Assembly: GCA_034509735.1 (NCBI GenBank)
Contig: JACGWO010000003.1
Location: 7,068,001-7,132,000 of the forward strand
Length of the DNA stretch: 64,000 bases
Origin: Sesamum alatum
Lineage: Eukaryota > Streptophyta > Magnoliopsida > Lamiales > Pedaliaceae
Direction of reading: 5' to 3'
Part shown: positions 19,573 through 32,619 of the stretch, in pieces
Numbering within the stretch: position 1 is the stretch's first letter
Layout: each line of letters opens with the position of its first letter
The notes under the pieces: generated by a model
Databases searched by the model: none
What the model was told of the DNA's origin: nothing
The model's input: the letters and a program-made list of their open reading frames with translations, nothing else
Made by a program: the position numbers and the translations under genes

Positions 19573-22500
19573 ATGACGACAGGGACGGAAGAGAGTCGCA
19601 GCGTCAACTTCGGACCCCCACGCAGTTTCGGAACTGTGCTGAAATCGAAGGTGAAAGAGACGTTATTCCCAGACGACCCATTCCACCTGCTCAAGAACGA
19701 GCCTTTGGGACGTCGCTTTCTTAAAACTCTCCAGTATTTCATTCCCATCTGTGAATGGCTTCCCAAATATACCCTCTCCTTTTTCAAGTATGATCTTCTT
19801 GCCGGCATCACCATTGCCAGCCTCGCCATTCCACAAGCCATCAGTTATGCTAACCTTGCTAAAATCCCTCCTGTTATTGGCCTCTGTAAGCACTTTTACT
19901 TTTTCTCTCTACTTTTATATTTTTACCCCCCCCCCCCCCCTCTCTCTATATATATATATATGTGGAAAAATACAAGTTACCCCATATGATATGTGGTATG
20001 TGCAAATTACCTTTTTATAAAAAAAATAATAATAATTTACTTTTTTTAAATAAAATAATTTATCTGCTTAGATAAAGAGATAAATTGTTATTATTTTTTT
20101 AATAAGGGATTAATTTACTCATTTATAATATCATAAAAATAAATTACATTAAACTCTATATATACACACACGTGGGCTAAGTGCATCATATCATTTATGA
20201 AAATATTAATAGGCAAAAAACTCTTCCCACTACAAAAACATAGTGCGACAAAAGACAATTTGACTCGTGACGTCGGAGATAGTGAGTTTTATTACTTTTG
20301 TATCGAATTAAAATACAAGCAATCTCATGTATATATGTGTGTGTGAGTGTTCGATTCTGTATGTGTTTGATCTTAAAATTATAATGTTCTTTAACTGTTT
20401 AAATTTTTAAATGAGATGGTCGTTTGTGATTACATTCCATGATGGATGGTGTGTGGGCAGACTCGAGTTTTGTACCACCTCTGGTGTATGCTATTTTTGG
20501 GAGTTCAAAGCATCTTGCAGTGGGAACAGTGGCAGCATGTTCCTTGCTTATAGCCGAAACCATTGGGGAATTGGCATCTCCCACTACAGATCAGCAACTG
20601 TATATAAGTCTGGTTTTCACGGCCACCTTTTTCTCTGGCTTGTTTCAGACTGCTTTGGGTATCTTGAGGTCAGCCAAAGCCCCAATCTAATTTTTATTTC
20701 ATCATTTTCTGGTTAATTATATTCCTATCCCTTTTAATTAATGGTCAAAATTTAATGAAGGGTATAATATAATTAAACCAACTTTTCCAGAGATCATTGT
20801 AATTAAACCCTTCTACGGAAAAACACTTAAGATACCTTACGATATATAGGATCCTAATTATGAATATTTTCATGTTACTTACCCTGGATATTGCATTTGG
20901 GAGCTAGTAATCTAAACTAGTTGGCACTCTATGATGTTTATCTAATTACACAAAAAATTAACAATTTTTGTAAAATTATGAATATAACTTCTGAGGTGGT
21001 GTAAATGTGCAGAGTACATTTCTAAAGTTGGCAAAATTATATTTTTTTGTCCAGTAATTATATGTTGTTTGTACTTTTTATCTTGTAATTTATTTCATTT
21101 ACATATTTAGTCAGTTTTTAACCAATTTAGTCTTGAACATCTCACATTTGGTTCTTTTTCGGCAAATTTAATCATGTGTGGACAATTTGGGTCCTCTTCA
21201 TATTGGAGTAAATCTAATTTTTTGCCGTATAATTATAGGCCCTTAGGACCAAAATTGTTAACATAGGACTAAATTTGCCAAAAAGGACCAAATGTGAGAT
21301 GTTCAGACTAAATTCGTTAAAAAAAATACTAAATATGTAAATAAAGTAAATTACATAACCAAAAGTGTAATTTTGCCTGTAAAGTTTTACTCCTAAATCG
21401 GGTGGCTTGTAATTAGAACGACAAATTCAATGAATATTTGTAATTTTGCAAAAAAAAAAAAAGTATATATGAGGTGTTTGTGTAATTAGACATAACTTAG
21501 AGAAGTGTCGATGTAATCTACTCTTTAATAATATTGTGGTGCTAAATGTGTTTGTGATGCGCAGACTTGGTATATTGGTAGATTTTCTGGCACATTCAAC
21601 AATTACGGGCTTCATGGGGGGAACGGCAGTTCTTATCTGCCTGCAGCAGATGAAAGGACTGCTAGGGTTGAAGCATTTTACTAAGAGCACTGGCGTAGTT
21701 GATGTGCTAAAAGCAATTCACGAGAATAGGCATGAGGTATGTACGTACGCATACTTAATTAAATTCCTAAATTTTTGTTTCAATATTTCTAATTTCAAGA
21801 ACTCAGTTTTGTTTTTAAAATTATGAATTCTCATTTAGATGCGAAAAATTGATCTTAATGTAGTTGTACATATATATTTATTTATATATTCCCACAGTAG
21901 ATTTCATTCTCTATCAAATTACCGAATGAAACTTAATTAGTGTTCTACACACTGATATCACATAAAATTAATGTTTTTTTAATTCCAAAATACATAAATT
22001 TAGGTTTTATGTTTTAATATTATTTTTTTATGGGTTAAATGCAACATGCCCCTGTGAAGATAGTATTAGACAAAAAGCAAAAAAAAAAATATATAAATGC
22101 ATCTTTTGTTATACAATTGTGAGCGATGGTATTCCTGGTCCTTTTTTATTTTAATTTTGTAATTGAGGATAATAATTTTTTTAGAAAAAAACATTAGGAT
22201 ATTTTGTTCAATTTCTGTCTAGAAAATGCCAATTTCGATGGAAATAGGCACATGCTTAGCACATGATAATCGTCTTTTTCCAGCAAAATTGGCATTTTCT
22301 GGCAGAAATTAGATCAAATGTTCTACTTTTTTTAAATTATTGTCTTCAATACAAAATTAAAATTAAGTAAATCAAAAGTACCCTCAAAGTTATAGGATGA
22401 AAAATACATGTATTTTTCCCTTGACAAAAAAATTCAATGAACTAAAAGAAGGATAAAGCAACTAACTGAACTATTAAAAAACGCAAACAAAAAAAAAAGA

Positions 22501-23540
22501 AAAAGATATAAAAAAAATGCAATATCAATAATGTATGTTTTATAAAATAGAAAGAAAAATTGAAAATCGAAAATTTTCCATTCATATTGAAGTCACTTAA
22601 ATACTTTCTAAGATTTTTCTCTTTTTTCCTATCTTCCATTCACAGTTCAATTGGAAGAGCGCTGTTATTGGTGTAATGTTTCTCATCTTTCTCCAATTCA
22701 CCAGATTTGTGGTAAGTTTACACCCAAACATGCCCTTATATTAATCTCATTTACTTTTAACACACATATGTAGATACATATGTGTGCATATTAAATCGAT
22801 ATATTTTTCGATAAACATATATATAAATAAATATATTTTTATTTTAATTATTATTTCAAAATCGAAAATTGAAAAAACATAAACAAACATAGTGACGTTT
22901 CATGATTACAAATTTGTGGACCTGCAGAAGAAGAAGAAACCGAAGCTATTTTGGGTGTCGGCCATCGGGCCCATGGCAGTTGTTGTTGCCGGTTGTCTTT
23001 TCGCATACTTCGCTCATGCTGAGAAACATGGCATTGCAATTGTGAGTTATAATTATTCAAAATTGAAGTTTTGCACCCCATGCATGTATAGTATCTATTG
23101 TTCTTGAATTTGGACTTTTGGCTGACCACAAAGAGGTTAAATGCATAGGAGTGTGAAAATACTAATAGACAAAAATCCCTCACGAGAAAAAAAAGGATAG
23201 TGCAGCTCTTGAATTAAAGAAGAAAATAAAAACAATGGCAATTTGACCCTCTAAGACAAAGTCAATCAACAAATTTTAAAAAGTTCAGAGTCGCGTTACC
23301 CTTCTTTTTGGTTTTTTATAGAAGTCGTAATTATATAAATATTTTAATAAATTGAGCAATATATTGATTCGATCAATAGATAAATATAACATATACTTAT
23401 GAAAAAAAAATTATAATAAACTTCATAAAGTGAAATAAATACTCATGTATTCTGTGGGAGTTTATATTTATTAATGCTTTTACTGGAGGGATAGAATTCA
23501 ATTAGCCTGACAATAAATTTTATTATTTGTATAAGTACCT

Positions 23541-23571
<31 letters not shown>

Positions 23572-26500
23572 ACTATGAGGTAATGAAGCTTGAAATATTT
23601 TTATGAGATCATATATTATTTAACATTTTAAATCGAATTTTTAAATTCAAAATAGTTGCCCTAGCAGTATAATACATATCATTAGCATAATAGGAAAAAA
23701 ATTAAACTTGAATGTTATTTCTTTATAGATAGTAAAGTGCTAAAGTTTTCCACAATATTGTAAATATTTTACATCTATAATTAGTTGTGAATCCGTGCGT
23801 TGCACGGACATATTATATTTTAATATAAAATAATTAAATTTTTAATATTGATTATGTAATTTTATTTAAATAAATTGTTTGTTAAAATATTAAGATACTA
23901 ATTGTATTGACTTTTTTTTCAATTAAAATTTCTAGATAAATTATTCTTTTGTATTAGCTATTATATGAATTGCATAATTAAAAATATATCTTTATTTTTT
24001 TGTAACATTTGTATATACATGATTTTATTCATAAAATAATGATGCATATAAAATAAAATTATAAAATTGATCAATTAGAAAATTCATTGATACTAAATGC
24101 ATAATTCAGAAATAACAAATATAATAAATAAACAAATAAAAGTAAAGTATAAGTTGAAAGAAATTCTAAAGATTTGAAAAATAAAAAGTAATTCAAAATG
24201 AAATAATTAAGAATTCAATATAAATGGAGGAATTAAAAGAAATAAGAAAATAATAATGAGAGAAAATAATTAATGAAAAATTATTGTATTAACAATTTAT
24301 ATTTATAGAAATAAGTGAAGGTGGCAAATTAGATCAAAACTAACTTGTCCAACTCATTATCCATATAGGAAAGAGATTGACACATAGGATGGTATTCGTT
24401 TTAAATATTATAATATGATATGATTCGCTTTAATCTAATGTTTATGTTTTATGCTTAACATTATTTGTTATAGTTTTTTGCTTTGAAATGTGATGTATTT
24501 ATATATTTTATTTTATTTATAATATATTTTTAAATATAAAAATTATTTATTATATACATACAAATATAACATGACACGATGGCTAATATATTATTATTAA
24601 AATGTGTACGTTTCTTTATGCATTTCAGGTGGGCCCTCTCAAGAAAGGGATAAACGCACCTTCGGTTGACCGTTTAATCTTCGACTCTAAATATATATAC
24701 GGGCCAATAAAAGCAGGACTTATCACTGGTTTGATAGCACTTGCGGTGAGCCTCTCTAGACTTTTTGAATATTTATTTATTCTATTTTTGGATGTAAACA
24801 TAATTAAAGATCGTGATTGTTTGACATTTCATTTCGTTTTATCTTATCTATATGAAAATAGAATTAGATAAAACAATTTAGTTGAAATGAAGTTCATTTC
24901 TCAGTATGTATTTGTATATAAGATAAAAATATTAATTGATGTGATGTGTCAAAATGTTAGAAATGAAATAAAATGCAACTAAAATTAAGATAGTTAGTTG
25001 CAGATTTTTTTTAAAACAGTACAATTTATCTGAAATACATTTTAAAAAAATTATGAACAAACATACATCTATATAATAAGATGAAATTTTTAATGATATT
25101 TCAAAAAGACATTATTTGTTTTTTTTTTTTTTCTCTTTCTCAAAACTCCATCTCAATTAAGATAATAATATGATGTACTAACTTTAAGACAAAAATTATA
25201 TTTTTTTCTCTTGTAACTATAGATCGTTAGTATTTTTGGTCCTTTAACTTACTTTATTTAAATATTTAATACTTTTTTTTTTATGAATTTAGTCCTGAAT
25301 AGCAAATTTAGCCATGTGTTGACAGTCTTGGTTAACTTCACACTTGAGTAGATCTCATTTTTTTGTCCTGTAACTATAGATCGTTACGATCAAAATTGTC
25401 AATACAGGTCTAAATTGATAAAAAAAGGACCAAATTTGAGATGTTTATGACTAAATTCGTCAAAAAATGAACTAAATATGTAAATAAAGTTGATTATAAA
25501 ACTAAATTTCCAAACGACATATAATTACGGGATCCAAAATTTACTTTTTCCCAACTTTATATCATCACTTTTGAGGACAATACCGTAAAACTAAAAAGTA
25601 TTGTTATTTTTTCAAGCTCTCACCTAAAACTTCTGACTCAAATAACAAGCAAATAAGTAAAATAATACACTTATTCTAATGTGTATGTGTAATTTCTTAT
25701 GCAGGAAGGAATAGCCATTGGGAGAAGTTTTGCCATAGCAACGAACGAGCAGATTGATGGTAACAAGGAGATGGTTGCCTATGGCCTCATGAACATTGTA
25801 GGATCCATGACATCTTGCTACTTAACCACTGGTAAACAACTGCATTTTTACATTGTAATAAATGAAAAATATATAGTTCAATTTTCTCAAACTTACATCA
25901 TTATTTATGCTTCAAGATAAAATAAACACTACAAGAATCTAATGTTAATCATATCTAATTGCCTTGATTAATTAAAAATAAATAGTTGTAGTAAATAATT
26001 ATTGACCACACCACGCAACATTTGTTGCCCTTGATGTTTGTGAGTGTGACTAAAAACATTTGTCATGGTGGATAAGCTAAGTTTTATATCGATTTTATTT
26101 AACTATGATGAATAATAGTCATTTACCATGACTTTTAGTCCATAGCCATTAAAAATGTAGACAGTACAAATTCTTGTCTCAGTTAAAACAATGATACGAC
26201 TCATTACAGAACAAATTTAACTATTTTAAACCTCCAAAAATTGAGTTCATGAGATTTTTTATAAAGGAAAAGAAGATATTGAAACGATGAGATGATGACA
26301 AAACTGCTCAAGTATTCAATATTAAATAATTTTTCTTTCTAACAACTTTATGCTTTTAGATTTCATGATTATTTAACAAATTTTGATTAATTTTGCAGGT
26401 CCATTCTCAAAAACAGCGGTTAATGTCAACGCAGGATGCAAGACTCCTATGTCTAACGTTGTACAGGCAGTGTGCATGATGATGGTACTCCTCTTCTTGG

Positions 26501-28306
26501 CCCCTCTGTTCAGTTACACTCCTCAGGTTGCACTCTCCGCCATTATCATCTCAGCAATGCTCGGCCTCATCAAGTATAAGAAGGCTTATTATCTCTTCAA
26601 GACTGACAAATTTGATTTTGTCATCTGCATGTCTGCCTTCTTCGGTGTATCCTTCATAAGCATGGACATGGGACTCATTATATCAGTAAGATCCACAATG
26701 CCCTCACCAGATATCATCTTAGAAACTTCAAGGATCAATATTAAACGATTCTCCTCTCTAACAATTTAAACTCTTAGATGAGGTGGTCATTTAATATATT
26801 TCAAAGCCTTACCAAACAATAGGTCTTGGACTCGAATTTCATTGCCACATATTTATAAAATAAATATTTCATGTACAGGGACGTCTACACTTGGGCACTT
26901 GAAAAGCATGTTAACATATTAACATTAAGGATAAATTACATTGACATCCCTAGAGATTAGGCCAAAATTACACCCCCTGTATGGTGTTTAGTGTAATATT
27001 TTTTCAGAGGGTGTTTGAGTAAGTTTTGCCTATAAATATTGGTGTAGTTGTGATTACAATTATAATTTCAAAGGGTATACTTGTAATTTTGCAAAAAGTA
27101 GGGTGTGTGTGGTATTTTGGCCGAATCACAGGAGGTGTCACTGTCTATGTAACTCACTCTAATATTAAATGATTCTCTTATCAACAATTTAAACTTTCAA
27201 ATGAGGTGATCGTTTAACGGTCTCTGCCGATATCATTACCCAATATGTGACTTAGATAGATACATAAATAAAACAAACTCTTTGATGGGACTGATTTACT
27301 GAGTTGAAGTCATTGATTGGTTCTCAGATAGGATTGGCGTTGGTGCGAGCATTGTTGTACATGGCAAGGCCCGCCACCTGCAAGCTTGGGAACATACCAA
27401 ACTCAAAGCTATTTCGTGATGTGGAGCAGTATCCAGGCGCAACAGGGATTCCGGGGTTTCTGGTTCTACAAGTTGGCTCCCCCATCTATTTTGCAAATGC
27501 AAATTACATGAAAGAAAGGTTTTTCACTAAATAAGAAATACATTATTTATTTTTACTTTTTTGTTTATATGATTTTTTAATTTATTTTCTTTTGATGGAT
27601 AATATTTGATGAGCAGGATCTTGAGATGGGCGCGTGATGAAAATGAGTTGGCCATGGCTTCAGAGTCATGTAATGTTGAGTTCGTATTACTCGATTTTGG
27701 AGGTTAGACTTCTTATTTTTTTTGAAATATTTTTGGATAATTCTAAGTTCAAAAGATTTCAAGTCTTTCAACTTTGAATTTGAACTATGTTTTGTTGAAT
27801 ACTGATGGATTTCAAATTCTTCTAATATGATGTCATTCAATTTTCTTTTCTTTGTTTCATATACTTTCTTCATATTCAAATCCATCAATTCAAATTCCTA
27901 AATATTTTGTTGAACAACGATAAAAACTTAATATCTCATCAATTGTAACAGCTGTGACGGCGATCGACACTACAGGAGTGGAATCCCTTCATGAAGTTCA
28001 AAGAAATTTGGAATGTAAAGGAATGAAGGTAAAACACACACGTCTAAAGTTATTTTACATAATATAAGCATTTTCAATCTAATAGTATTGGATGAACTGA
28101 GAATATTACTCTATGTCAATGAATTGTTGCAGATGATCATAATTAATCCCAGACTTGATGTCATGGACAAGCTGATGGTTACAAAATTCATCGACAAGAT
28201 TGGCAAGGATGCTGTTTTCTTGTCAAATGAAGATGCCATTGAGGCACTCCGATTTTCAGTTCAAGGTTCAAAGCAAGTCGATGAAGACGGTCTGAAAAGG
28301 TCTTAA
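19573..28306 (+). CDS. SULTR3;5: Group-3 sulfate transporter, SULTR3;5-like, 12 exons
   Basis: Exons: 19573-19885, 20461-20668, 21565-21736, 22646-22711, 22928-23041, 24629-24745, 25705-25831, 26399-26685, 27328-27518, 27617-27702, 27952-28028, 28133-28306. All junctions are GT-AG and in phase, giving 643 codons, the usual family length. Order: N-terminal VKETLFPDDPF (27-37), a multi-span SLC26-type membrane domain with the signature around GLYSSFVPPLVYAIFGSS, GPFSKTAVN (from 373), and a C-terminal STAS domain (about 505-625) with AIDTTG (564-569). Exon sequences resemble Arabidopsis SULTR3;5 more than SULTR3;1, as far as memory allows. In Arabidopsis, SULTR3;5 supports root-to-shoot sulfate transport with SULTR2;1. 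No stop or frameshift is seen, so it is probably functional. Confidence 0.95.
19926..19962. repeat. Poly-C, CT and TA microsatellite in intron 1
   Basis: A run of about 14 C is followed by CTCTCTC and then a TA repeat. It is likely variable in length between individuals and prone to sequencing error. Confidence 0.8.
21040..21380. mobile_element. Foldback element in intron 2 of the sulfate transporter
   Basis: The left half (ACATATTTAGT, then CATCTCACATTTGGT, then GGCAAATTTA) is answered by the right half in reverse complement (TAAATTTGCC, ACCAAATGTGAGATG, ACTAAATATGT). This gives long imperfect inverted arms of over 100 bases. A related copy is in intron 6 (25190-25545). There is no coding capacity. 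Confidence 0.7.
22023..22430. mobile_element. Foldback/MITE-like repeat in intron 3
   Basis: The start GGGTTAAATGCAACATGCCCC resembles the MITE at 58311 (GGGATAAATGCAATTTACACC). The centre is a strong palindrome (AGAAAATGCCAATTT against AAAATTGGCATTTTCT, about 22221-22300). The ends are poorly matched, so the limits are approximate. Confidence 0.5.
23781..23808 (-). mobile_element. Possible Helitron 3' end in intron 5
   Basis: On the minus strand a 7-bp hairpin (arms TCCGTGC and GCACGGA around a three-base loop) is followed after a short spacer by CTAA and then T. This is the hairpin-plus-CTRR layout of Helitron 3' ends. Sequence beyond it (ATTTTTAATATTGATT) resembles the sequence next to the 3' end of the Helitron at 55092. 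I could not find its 5' end. Confidence 0.4.
25190..25545. mobile_element. Foldback element in intron 6, related to the intron 2 copy
   Basis: It has the same landmarks as 21040-21380, including the right-arm sequences GGACCAAATTTGAGATG and ACTAAATATGTAAATAAAGT, with inverted partners on the left arm. It is diverged and without coding capacity. Confidence 0.65.
25929..26180. mobile_element. CACTA-type MITE in intron 7
   Basis: It begins CACTACAAGAAT, the typical CACTA terminus, and shares AATTAAAAATAAATAG with the small element at 58775-58934. The right end reads AAATTCTTGTCTCAG, an imperfect inverted match (ATTCTTGT kept). It is non-autonomous. Confidence 0.55.
26928..27160. mobile_element. 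MITE (family m1) in intron 8
   Basis: It begins AAGGATAAATTACATTGACATC and ends GTGTCACTGTCTATGTAACTC, inverted relatives of the ends of the 18882 copy. The flanks AACATTA and AATATTA may be a worn target duplication. Confidence 0.6.
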
Positions 28307-28371
28307 GAAAAATATTGTCCTTTAGAGCAACAATGTACTTTTTCATTATATAAAAGACTTGCATTGTTACA

Positions 28372-28377
28372 AATAAA
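28372..28377 (+). terminator. Candidate polyadenylation signal of the sulfate transporter
   Basis: AATAAA lies 66 bases after the stop codon, in a T/A-rich stretch. Plant signals are loose, so this is only the best visible candidate. It is kept in the duplicated copy near 54802. Confidence 0.45.
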
Positions 28378-29042
28378 ACATGTTTATTATTATATGATAT
28401 GTACACAAAGATTATAGAAGTATGTAGTTTGTATTCTTTATGTAAAGTTTATGTTTCCTATTGTCGTGACTCAAATACATAATATATAAACAAGATTTTT
28501 CAAGTAGGTATGATATCAATGTAATTGGCTTCTAGTAGGAATCATGATATGCACATGATGCGACATGAAAAAATTAATAACTCTCGTACATATATAAATT
28601 ATTAGTCTTGTTTCAATACGATTGGTTTCATTAAGTAATTACTTAGATTTTATTTCATGAAAATCGAGTTTTTTCATGATTCCCTCTCTCGATCAAACTA
28701 GCTAGCAAGGAACACGTGCCACCGTATGATTTAATTAAAATTAATTATTGTATTTATTAAGAAACTAAAATAGTGTTTTTAAAAAATAAACATGTAAAAT
28801 AAAAAATTCAAGAGTTTGTAATAGATAAACAAAATTATATATTCTCTTAACTAAATGTTGTTGAATCTTACTAACACAATACAAAAGTTAATTAAGTATC
28901 GAAAAATAATCATCACTTGAACTCCCATAAGTTCTTCTGTTATTTGATCTCTAAATGCAAAGAACTTTTTTTTTTGTTTGCTCTTACAAATTGCTTCATA
29001 CATCTATTACGCCTTTATTCTGCTTTTGTGGTCGCCTATTAT

Positions 29043-29955
29043 TAGGGGTGCAAGTTGAGCTGAGCCGGCTCGAGTTCGAGTTCGAGCTCGAGCTCAATTA
29101 TTTGTGTTCATGAGCTCGCGAGCCGGCTCACGAGCTCACACTTTTTTTTAAAAATTTTTTTATAAATTTTTTATTTAGACATATTTTTATATATTTAAGT
29201 ACATTTCAATATTATATTAAGTTTATATTAAAAATTCACTATATATTAGAATTATTAGTCACTATATCTTTTATTTTAATTTTATATAATAATAAAATAT
29301 GGTATTCTTATTCTTATTTATATTGTCTAAAAATAAGCTTAAGCAATATTTTAGTAAGTTTTGATACTTTTTTTTGTAAATGAATATTTAGTATAATGCA
29401 TATGAATTTTATTGTTATAATTTAAAGTCCACCCCATAAAATGTATTTATTTCAAAATTCATCATCTATTAGAATTATTAGTCAATAACTCATATTTCAG
29501 TTTTAGACGATATTAAAATGTGGTATTTTAGTTTATATTATCTATAAACAAGCTTAATCAATGATTTAATACGTTCTGATAATATTTTTATAAATAAATA
29601 TTTAATACAATTCATATGAATTTCATAGTTATAATTTCAATATCTACTACAACAAAATGGATTTGTTTCAAAATTCATCATATATTAGAATTATTAGTCA
29701 ATATCTCATATTTTAGTTTTAGATGATATCAAAATATATGGTATTTTAGTTTATATTATCTAGAAACAAGCTCAATCAACAATTTAGTATGTTTTGAAAT
29801 TTTTTTTTGTAAATACATATTTAATGCAATTCATATGAAATTTATAGAATGGTCCATATATTTTTCTTTGTTTTAGGGAAAAAAAAAAAAAACAAATTCA
29901 AGCTCGTGAGCTCGAGCTCGAATTTTTGGCCGAGCTCGGCTCGTTTGCGGCCCTA
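29043..29955. mobile_element. Non-autonomous hAT-type element, 913 bp
   Basis: It starts TAGGGGTGCAAGTTGAGC and ends, on the minus strand, TAGGGCCGCAAACGAGCC. Both subterminal regions are rich in GAGCTCGAG. The flanks CCTATTAT (29035-29042 and 29956-29963) are a perfect 8-bp duplication, as expected for hAT. The inside holds three direct repeats of about 220 bp (landmark TATTAGAATTATT at 29244, 29467, 29683) and no gene. Confidence 0.85.
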
Positions 29956-31043
29956 CCTATTATTATCTTTTGGAGAAACTGCAGTGTCATTCTTATAAAC
30001 TTGAGTTAATGTGCCAATTCTTTCCACTTCATCTTCATTCTTCATTTGATCACAAGTAACTGATGTATTTCATGTATTTCTTTTTTGTCTGCTTCTTTAT
30101 TATACGTTGTATCGTTTCAATTGCATCAACTACCACTACCAAAAAATGTGGGAATTGAAACGGTAACAGGAATTATTTTTTTAATTTTTGGAACGGTAAA
30201 TAGTTCACTGGATCCTTTTGGGCTGCCATTAGGAACGGTTGAGAAACGGGAGGCAATCCGTGGCAATAAGAGGCGATCCTAATAGTTAGGAACGGTAACG
30301 AAGGGACCGTTCCTATTTGGGAACAATTTTTGGCATATTTTCTGTATACCGTTCCTAATTACCTTTGTACGTATGAATTTATAATTTTTGCATTTGGAAC
30401 ACCTTATAAACTTTAGGAACGGTCGTATCGAAATTAAATCACGCAATTAGGAACGGTAGTTAGAACACATTTTGAAATTGTCATCGTAAGTTGTAGATAC
30501 AATTTAGCATGGTATCTGGAATACAAGTAGGAATGGTCTGTTGTATAGATTAGGATCGGTAACTGGAATTCATGTTGTCGCGTTTCTTGGGAACGATTTT
30601 CGCACTCCAATTTTGGAATACCACTTTGGACCGGTTTTTGGTATTTTCTTTAGAACGAAAGCCTAACCACAAAAGTATTGATTTTGGAATACATGTAGGC
30701 ACGGTAAGTCCCGTCTTTAGGAACGGTTGACTTCTATGTTTGAAATGGCTTTTTCATTGGTATTGGAAACGGTAACTGGTTTAAAATAGTCAAATATTGG
30801 AACAGTGTTTGGCGCTCAATGGTCGTCTAAAGTACTGTTCCTAACTAATGAATTATTAATATTTTTTATAGTAATAATTATTATCATTTAAATATATATT
30901 AAATTATTAATAATATTTTTTATTGTGATTTCATAATTAATATTTAAATATGAAAAAATGCATAATTTAGAAATAAAACTTATGTTAAATACGAATATTA
31001 TTCGATTTAATTACAAAAAAAGATAATAAAAAAAATACATAAT

Positions 31044-32607
31044 CTACTCCTCGTCCCCATTAGCCTCTTCCATCTCGTCAATGTCTGGAAGGGTGGAGTC
31101 TCTAGGAGGCCGTGACGGGCCGCCGCCGGAGTGACTGGTCTGCATGGCCTTCATCATGCCCATCAGGTCCATCATCATCTCCTCGAGGCGGACCATCCAA
31201 CCCTCCATGTTTGACGAAGGCGCTGGCTCTGGCGGTGGTGGTGGCGGTGGCGGTGGGGGTGGTAATGGCGAGGTAACGGTCTGGTTGAGACCTAGGACCT
31301 CAAAACCAAGACCGAATACTCGGTCCTTGTTCTTTCCCCCGACGCAAGCCAGCCACATCTCCTGCTCGGTTTGCACCACCGAGCCCTCTGATTCGGGAGG
31401 AGGATCCCCAGGATTGGCCGTGGCCTGAGACTGATGATCCTCCATCATCTTCTGGAACATCTCCTACAAAAATAATTAAAATAAATTAGAAATTTTCAAA
31501 CATAAAAAAAATAAATTAGAATGTATTAAGTACAACTTACCGCCACCTCCGCTGCCCTCGGCCCGCTCCAACCGCCGTCGGCCTTCTTCTTGTAGCATCT
31601 GGAGAATAACTCCATTTGCTTCACTGGCCGGCCGAGCTGCTCCTCCTGTAAAAAGAAATGGGAAACAGTTATTACCATTTTAATTTAATAATAATAAATA
31701 CTTGAAATAACATTAAATATCTTACCAATTTCCGCTTGTGGTTACCGACGGAGACAGATCCCCTGGGTACACAGTAGCGGATGCGGCTGGGTTGGCGTTC
31801 TGGTTCGCCTTGTTCTTCTCGCACTCCTCCTTGAACTCCGGGGACTCCCAGTACAAGAGGAGCTGCCGCCAGACCTCGTTCGCCAGCCATAGAGGCTTCT
31901 GCAGGGACTGTCTGGCGAGGACGAACTTCTTCCGAGGAACTTCCCCACCCAAACGTGGAAGATCTTGAACATTGACTCGTCGGCGGTGTCCCACCAGTAC
32001 GTCATCTATATTATATATATAGATATATAAGAACTTAGATTGTTAAAATATTTAAAAACAAAAATTAATTGCCATTACCTTCAAACTCTCAAACCAGAAA
32101 TGCCGGTTCTCTGGCGGCACCTTGCGTAATCTGCCCCAAGGATGGGGATAGTGTCCTCGCACGACCGCATACATGCGCTCGTGGATCTTCCGATCACTCT
32201 TGAAATTATAACTAATTAGTATGACAAAAATAATAATTTTAAATTACAAAAAAAATTAAAAAATGTAAATACCTCGCGTCGACGAGTGTGATGTACTGGC
32301 GCGCGGATGGTGGTGGGAGTGGTGGGGGTGGTGGTGGTGGGGCAGCCCATGGACGGGCCGGATAGACCGCCGGTGCGGTAGTGGATGGTCCGGGCTGCTG
32401 ATCCGACGCAGCGGTGGATGCACTGGGTTGCTGATTCGGTGTAGGTGGTGCGGGTGCCTGCTCTGCCGGTGGTGGTGGTGGTGGTCGGAAAACTGCTTCC
32501 CCATCCTGGGAAGCAACACTGGCCGGCGATATAGCCGGTGAGCCGCGACCGCGACCACGACCGCAGCCACGTCCACCTCCTCGAGGTGGGAAATCCCGAC
32601 CAGACAT
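31044..32607 (-). pseudogene. CACTA second gene (Transposase_24, Ptta/En/Spm type), 5 exons, two frameshifts
   Basis: Exons on the minus strand: 32607-32273, 32196-32079, 32005-31726, 31645-31541, 31463-31044, with good splice sites. Exon 1 encodes an RG-rich then proline-rich N-terminus from MSGRDFPPRGGG. The following exons carry DRKIHERMYAVVRGHYPHPW, the WWDTADESMFKIF block, LWLANEVWRQLLLYWESPEF, GSVSVGNHKRKL and EEQLGRPVKQMELFSRCYKK, and the last carries RVFGLGFEVLG and an acidic end. This order is typical of plant transposase-associated proteins. Exon 3 needs two frame changes, so a full protein is unlikely now. About 420 codons in all. Confidence 0.8.
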
Positions 32608-32619
32608 GATCTACAATTT

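Noticed and set aside
19458..19893. Minus-strand frames over exon 1 of the transporter
   Set aside because: They are mirror frames of the conserved VKETLFPDDPF exon, with no homology of their own.
32239..32576. Minus-strand frame rich in His and Pro (from 32576)
   Set aside because: It overlaps exon 1 of the CACTA gene in another frame; the RG/Pro-rich frame continues through good splice sites and the His-rich one does not.
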